In this document: positions 8,565 through 12,617 of the stretch, piece after piece
Layout: each line of letters starts with the position of its first letter
Numbering within the stretch: position 1 is the stretch's first letter
Notes under the pieces: model-generated
The model's database searches: none
Seen by the model: the letters and a program-made list of their open reading frames with translations, nothing else
Told to the model about the DNA's origin: nothing
Source of the DNA: Larix sibirica
Lineage: Eukaryota; Streptophyta; Pinopsida; Pinales; Pinaceae
DNA: 12,617 nucleotides
Assembly (NCBI GenBank): GCA_004151065.3
Contig: NWUY0300016497.1
Span: 44,419-57,035 of the forward strand
Direction of reading: 5' to 3'
Position numbers and translations under genes: made by a program

Positions 8565-9475
8565 GTGCTTTTGCATCCATCAAAGAGCTCATTAGCAGCC
8601 ATCGATCTATCTCCCACTAAGATCCTAATGCCCTTCAACTACTTTGAATGTAAATCAAGAGTAGATATTATCTTGAGGATGAAGGGGTTGTACCAGATCA
8701 CCATGGGAACTGAGATGGAACCAATGGCACTAGTTGAAAAGTCCAAATACCTAAACCAAATTGATGAAGCACATGTGTTGATTTGTTACTATGTTGATCT
8801 AGACTTACTCAACCAAATTCAATAAAAGAAAATTTCTAATGAATTTTGTAACCTGTTTTCCACCCTCTTCGGAACACAAGATGAAATGAGGGGCCATCAT
8901 TTGGAGGTGGAACTAATGAACTTAATACCAAGTGATTTTGACTCTATTCAAGAGTTTTTCACCAAGTTCAAATCAATTTTCTTGCATCTCAAGATGTGTA
9001 ATATCTATAAGGATGACACACAAATGGTACTTTCTATCCTCTCTAAATTGGGTCTTGATTTTAGTACACCTTTGTTTCTACTTTTCATTCTACTATATTG
9101 GCTCTTGGAGCCTCCTTCACAATGCCTACCTTGGATATATTTGTTTCCTCCCTTATTCAAGACCAAGATAATCTCTCACAAATGTGCCTACAAAATACCT
9201 CAAAATATCATGCACTTCCAACAAATGAGGACAAGAAGGGTGCAAGCAAGCAAAGGACTGGCACCATACAAAGGCAAAAGGGAGTGAAAGTCCAAGTTTT
9301 CTTATGACAAGGACACCTCCAAATAAGGAAAGACCAAGGAGGAGATTCCTTTGTGTACCTACTACATAAATGGCCCTCACAAAGATAAAATTGTAGGTAT
9401 ACATTTTTTTGTTTTGCAAAAACTGAAGACAAAGTATGCAAGCAAAGACCTCCTCCTGAAAGAGGACATGCACTT
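8565..9475 (+). pseudogene. gag: Copia Gag (nucleocapsid) remnant
   Basis: Frame 0 opens near 8565 and holds the copia-type Gag core, including YFECKSRVDIILR (about 8641-8679) and, past a TAA at 8823-8825, IQEFFTKFKSIFLHLK and LSILSKLG. A frameshift near 9075 moves the reading to frame 2, where LGASFTMPTLD and a Lys-rich tail follow. The zinc knuckle is at 9354-9395 in frame 0. Of the expected C-x2-C-x4-H-x4-C, only the first Cys (9354-9356) and the His (9378-9380) remain. The second Cys is Tyr (tac 9363-9365) and the last is Val (gta 9393-9395). RNA binding by this knuckle would be lost. In a live element this protein forms the virus-like particle. Confidence 0.9.
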
Positions 9476-9877
9476 GTGACAATTTCTACATCAAAATTAG
9501 CCACTTGGATCCTAGATTCCAAGGAATCCGGTCACATGGCCTCATCTAAGCAAATTTTCAACTCCATGCATCCATTCTTTGATCAAGAATTACTTATGGG
9601 AGACAACAATCCATTAAAGGTATGTGGAAAAGGAGATATTCTACAAAAAGGCGGGCAATTTCAAGATGTACTTTGTGTACCATCTTTGTCCAAAAATCTT
9701 CTTTCCATCTGCCAAATCACCCACTCGGGAAAATTTAAGCAATTTGAGTTCACCAAAGACTCAGTAACAATCTCCGACGTGATTGATGGGTCAAACGTTG
9801 CAATTGGGAAAGTGGACCACGAGAACAACTTGTATGTTTTCTCAAACTTTTTCCCAAAATATCTTGCTTCAGTTTTG
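9476..9877 (+). pseudogene. Copia aspartic protease remnant
   Basis: Frame 2 is open for about 134 codons, from 9476 to TAA at 9878-9880. It contains the usual copia protease layout: a WILDS segment, then MGD, then a VLCVPSLSKNLLS segment, ending in YVFSNF. The catalytic DSG is changed to Asp-Ser-Lys (9515-9523), followed by Glu instead of the usual Ala. The active-site aspartate remains but the essential Gly is gone, so the enzyme, which cleaves the Gag-Pol polyprotein, would not work. The reading frame is nonetheless well preserved. Confidence 0.88.
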
Positions 9878-10906
9878 TAAATGCATTCTAATGATGTTAG
9901 TAGATTATGGAATGAGAGGTTTAGGAACCTTAAATTTTAACTACCCTTACTTGCATCAATTAAGCAATGAAGGTATGGTAGTAGGGTTTCCACCCATCTC
10001 ATTTTTTGATGGAGTATTCCTAGGATGTGCACCTAGTAATCATCTTGAAGAAATATTTGAGAAAGGGAAGGCATGGAGAGCCTCTTCCCTTCTTGAATTA
10101 GTGCAAAGTGAAATTACATGTCCTTTTCCTCAAATTTCTATGAATAAATTTAGATATTTATTGACCTTTATTGATGACTTTTCGAGATACACATGGGTGT
10201 ACTTCCTAAAGCACAAAGATGATGTATTTGTATGTCTTCAAGCTTTTAAAGCACTTGTAGAGAAACAATCCAAGAAGGGGATCAAGATCTCCCGCACTGA
10301 CAATTGGGGGAGTATCTCAATAAATATTTACATTATCTATGCTCCACATCTGGTATATAGATGCAACATAGAGTTCTGTATACTCCATGGAAGAATGGGG
10401 TTGCAGAGAGGAAAAACAGAAAATTGAAAGAAATGGCCAATTGTATGCTACAATCAAAGAATATACCTCCAAAATTATGTATTGATGCCATAAATAATTC
10501 AAATTACATTAAAAATAGAGTACCTCACAAAGGTGTGAAAGGGGCTACTCCTTTTGAATCTTGGACTAGTGAAAAACTAGCAGTAAAACACTTCAAGGTG
10601 TTTGGATCCCATGCTTGGGATCATATTCCTTCCAAGAAAAGAATGGCCTTGGATCCACAAATCTAGGAGTGCCTTTTTGTGGGATATCTAGAAGGAATAA
10701 AATTTTATAGGTTGTTGAATCCCATGTCTGGAAAAATTTTGATTGAAAGAAGATTAAAATTCAAAGGAACTCTAATGTATGAAACTAGTCCTCCTACCAA
10801 TGCACAACTAGTTATTCAAAATGAATTTTATGATTCTTCCTCTAATGTTTCAACAAAAATTTCAGACTCAAATACATATTTAGATTCACATGTATATTAT
10901 TATTAG
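9878..10906 (+). pseudogene. Copia GAG-pre-integrase and integrase remnant
   Basis: After the TAA at 9878-9880, frame 2 gives an SRLWNERF segment. Frame 0 then continues with YLHQLSNEGMV, the FLGC zinc-motif remnant and the core at KFRYLLTFIDDFSRYTWV. The acidic core residues are all visible: the Asp pair at 10173-10178, Asp of SRTDN at 10299-10301 and Glu of VAERKN at 10406-10408. A one-base indel at about 10305 returns the reading to frame 2, restoring GEYLNKY, and a TAG near 10355 and a TAG at 10664-10666 interrupt it. The N-terminal HHCC zinc motif is damaged: the first Cys of CxxC is Phe and the GH of RFGHL is RN. The downstream ECLFVGY segment and acidic linker are present to 10906. Confidence 0.92.
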
Positions 10907-10970
10907 TATACTAAATATGATAATGTTACATAGCCAACAATTCATCCTCACTGGGAAAAGAAACTCTTGA

Positions 10971-11830
10971 GCAGTCGGGGAACTAGTTGGTGATCATGTT
11001 GATACTCGAAGAACCCACTCACACTTTCATGTTGCCACACATACTCTTGAAGACATAGAGCCATTTATTCCCACCTATTTCTATATTTTTTCTACTTCTA
11101 ATCCTCATAACCATGTGGAAGCCTACGAAAATCCTCATTGGGAAGCAGCCATGGATGAGGTGTATTGATCCCTCGTGAACAACAAAACTTGGGATTTGGT
11201 ACCTCTTCCTAAGGGAAGGAAACTAAGTCAATGAAACTAGATTTATAAGATCGATATGGAATCCATTGGACTTATAATCAAGTACAAGGAAATATTGGTT
11301 TCCAAATGATTCTCATAGATACATGGTATTGACTACACAGAAACTTTTGCACCGATTGCAAAGATGGATTCAGTTCAGCTTGTTCTTTCCATAGCAACAA
11401 CACAATAGTGGGAGATTCATCACATGGATGTAAATAGTCCATTTCCTCATGGGGACCTTGTAGATAATATCTACATGGATCAACCACCGGGGTACATTCA
11501 AGGCTCATCTCTAGTATGCAAATTAAAGAAATCATTGCATGGACTAAAACAAGCTCCTCGATCTTAGTATGCAAAGATGGATTATTTTATGTTATCCCAA
11601 AAAGTTTCAAGATGCAATTCAGATCCAAATGTATACATTCTTTGAGAATATAACTCTCTCTATTTCTTATTGTGTTCTGTGTGGATGATTTCATCATCAC
11701 AGGTAGTTCTACCACTTCCATTGCATGGTTCAAATATTCCTTGCATGAAAGGTTTACCATGATTAATTTAGGAATGTTACAATTTTTTCTTGGACTCCAA
11801 ATCACCCAATCATATTCAAAATGGATGATT
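10971..11830 (+). pseudogene. Copia reverse transcriptase remnant
   Basis: Frame 0 from about 10971 to 11655 carries the integrase-RT linker (GELVGDHVDTRRTH), then HWEAAMDEV, NNKTWDLVPLP, GIDYTETFAPIAKMDS, the catalytic Asp of HHMDV (11427-11429), and LHGLKQAPR. Eight stops interrupt it, at 11166, 11232, 11238, 11307, 11316, 11406, 11565 and 11643; all are TGA or TAG. After a frameshift near 11655, frame 2 has the active-site motif CVDD at 11678-11689 in place of YVDD. Both aspartates remain; Tyr is Cys. FFLGLQI follows. About 20 residues normally found between this motif and DCK..PFLSGV appear deleted near 11812-11821. The enzyme would copy element RNA into DNA. Confidence 0.95.
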
Positions 11831-12540
11831 GCAAATCAACCCCATTACCCTTTCTTTCAGGAGTCAATCTTGAAGATGGAGGTTCTACACCTTTGGTGGA
11901 ATGTACCTTGTATGGAAGTCTTCTTTATATTACACATAGTCAACCATACATCTCTTTTTTGTTGGGGTGGTTTCCATATACATTCAAGAACCACATGAGT
12001 TGCATTGGAAGGATTCCAAAATAATACTTTGATATGTGAAGGGCTCATATGACTATGGTATACACTATGAAATAGATTGCAAATTTGGTCTAGTAGGATA
12101 TACAAATTCTGATTGGGTTGGCGATGGAATTTATCGCAAGTCCATCTCTGGTTATATTTTCAATTTGGGATCAGGGCCTATTTGTTGGTTAAGAAAAAAG
12201 CAAGCAACTATTTCATTATCGACAACAAAAGCAGAGTACAGAGGAGCAGTGAATGCTGCTACATAAACCATTTGGTTGCAGCACATTCTTATTGAGTTTG
12301 GTATAGAGTTTCATGGGCCTATTGTAATATTTTGTGGCAAACAGAATGCAATTTATATTTCAAGAGAGCATGTTCAACGACAATGGATCAAGCACATAGA
12401 NNGAGCATGGGTATGCCCACCTCAGGGATGATAAAAATATGTTGGTCCTTTCCATCTCTCCTCCAACCTTTCTTTCGACTATCTTTTGAGAATCTGCAAT
12501 TTGGTAAAGTGTTTCATCCATCAGACCTTTTTCTGACCTC
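11821..12540 (+). pseudogene. Copia RT thumb/connection and RNase H remnant
   Basis: Frame 1 at 11821-11990 holds PFLSGVNLEDGG and LLYITHSQP, then decays. Frame 0 from 12036 gives YDYGIHYE, LVGYTNSDWVGD, RKSISGYIF, LSTTKAEYRG and, past a TAA near 12267, FCGKQNAIYIS and QWIKHI. Of the RNase H acidic residues, the first Asp is Asn (aat 12105-12107), the Glu of KAEYRG remains (12234-12236), and the Asp of the CDN motif is Gly (12336-12338). The enzyme, which removes RNA from the RNA:DNA hybrid, is thus dead. Two undetermined bases at 12401-12402 break the reading. Beyond them a weak C-terminal match (LSFENLQFGKV, about 12480-12512) continues to about 12540. Confidence 0.9.
12401..12402. other. 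Two undetermined bases
   Basis: The window contains nn here, inside the RNase H region just after the KHI codons. The true base count may differ from two, so the frame beyond this point is uncertain. Confidence 0.98.
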
Positions 12541-12544
12541 ACAA

Positions 12545-12554
12545 TTTAGGGGGA
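12545..12554 (+). other. Candidate 3' polypurine tract
   Basis: The sequence tttaggggga follows shortly after the end of the RNase H remnant, which is where the plus-strand primer site of a copia element belongs. The 3' LTR should begin just after it. The next bases do not clearly match the start of the 7823 LTR, so the boundary is not confirmed. Confidence 0.6.
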
Positions 12555-12589
12555 ATCTATTATACCTCATTTTGTCATCTTTTACTATA

Positions 12590-12615
12590 CATGCTTTACC
12601 ACCATGGAAAGCATG
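12590..12615. repeat. Short perfect hairpin at the window end
   Basis: catgcttt (12590-12597) and aaagcatg (12608-12615) are perfect 8-bp complements around a 10-base loop. It lies just beyond the candidate polypurine tract, in what may be the 3' LTR or its flank. It has no known function and could be chance. Confidence 0.5.
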
Positions 12616-12617
12616 AA

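Larger units (their letters stand above)
7823..12554 (+). mobile_element. Degenerate Ty1/copia LTR retrotransposon
   Basis: The order LTR, PBS, gag, protease, integrase, reverse transcriptase, RNase H, polypurine tract is diagnostic of the Ty1/copia superfamily, because integrase precedes reverse transcriptase. The internal region from PBS to 3' purine tract is about 4.07 kb, close to the normal size. Every domain has stops or frameshifts, and several have lost catalytic or zinc-binding residues. Stops fall among recognisable motifs rather than removing whole domains, so decay is by point mutations and small indels over a long time. The 3' LTR is outside or only just begins at the window end. 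The copy is not autonomous. Confidence 0.95.

Noticed and set aside
9354-9395. A working CCHC zinc knuckle in Gag
   Set aside because: Only Cys and His of the first and third positions remain; the other two cysteines are Tyr and Val.
9153-9522. Two overlapping minus-strand frames of more than 100 codons
   Set aside because: They lie across copia Gag and protease motifs on the plus strand and show no motifs of their own.
1-12617. tRNA, rRNA, CRISPR array or bacterial operon
   Set aside because: No cloverleaf, ribosomal or spaced-repeat pattern was seen, and coding content is plant-type with heavy decay.

Overview
This is eukaryotic nuclear DNA, almost certainly from a seed plant and probably a gymnosperm. 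It is AT-rich and gene-poor, and holds decayed remnants of a plant A-type cytochrome P450 and of a Ty1/copia LTR retrotransposon with an initiator-methionine tRNA primer-binding site. The gymnosperm guess rests on the old, heavily mutated retroelement and loose spacing; nothing in the window proves it. No intact gene, tRNA, rRNA, operon or CRISPR array is present.

Layout. Bases 1-180 hold a weak, frame-shifted match to the C-terminal end of a serine carboxypeptidase-like protein. Bases 260-2800 are non-coding, with a foldback inverted repeat (1735-1843) and short degenerate tandem repeats (2153-2252). A 101-bp tandem duplication (2800-3001) lies against the P450 pseudogene (about 3003-3780), which still shows the I-helix, K-helix, PERF and heme-binding regions but has both ExxR codons changed to stops. 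A 35-bp tandem duplication overlaps its tail.

Three decayed coding regions that I cannot name follow: a plus-strand protein (about 3996-5406), a minus-strand charged, coiled-coil-like protein (about 7260-5730), and a second plus-strand protein (7263-7810) that starts next to the 5' end of the minus one. The last ends one base before a polypurine tract. They may be parts of one unrecognised element or gene set.

From 7823 to about 12554 runs a Ty1/copia element on the plus strand: putative 5' LTR (7823-8483), PBS (8484-8495), then gag, protease, integrase, reverse transcriptase and RNase H in the order of a copia polyprotein, and a 3' polypurine tract (12545-12554). Every domain carries stops or frameshifts, and the Gag zinc knuckle, protease, integrase zinc motif and RNase H have lost key residues, so the copy is dead. 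Any 3' LTR lies mostly or wholly beyond the window.

The most interesting signals are the unidentified ORF remnants at 3996-7810, and the fact that the 5' LTR has a polypurine tract on its left as well as a PBS on its right, as expected if two elements once shared one LTR.
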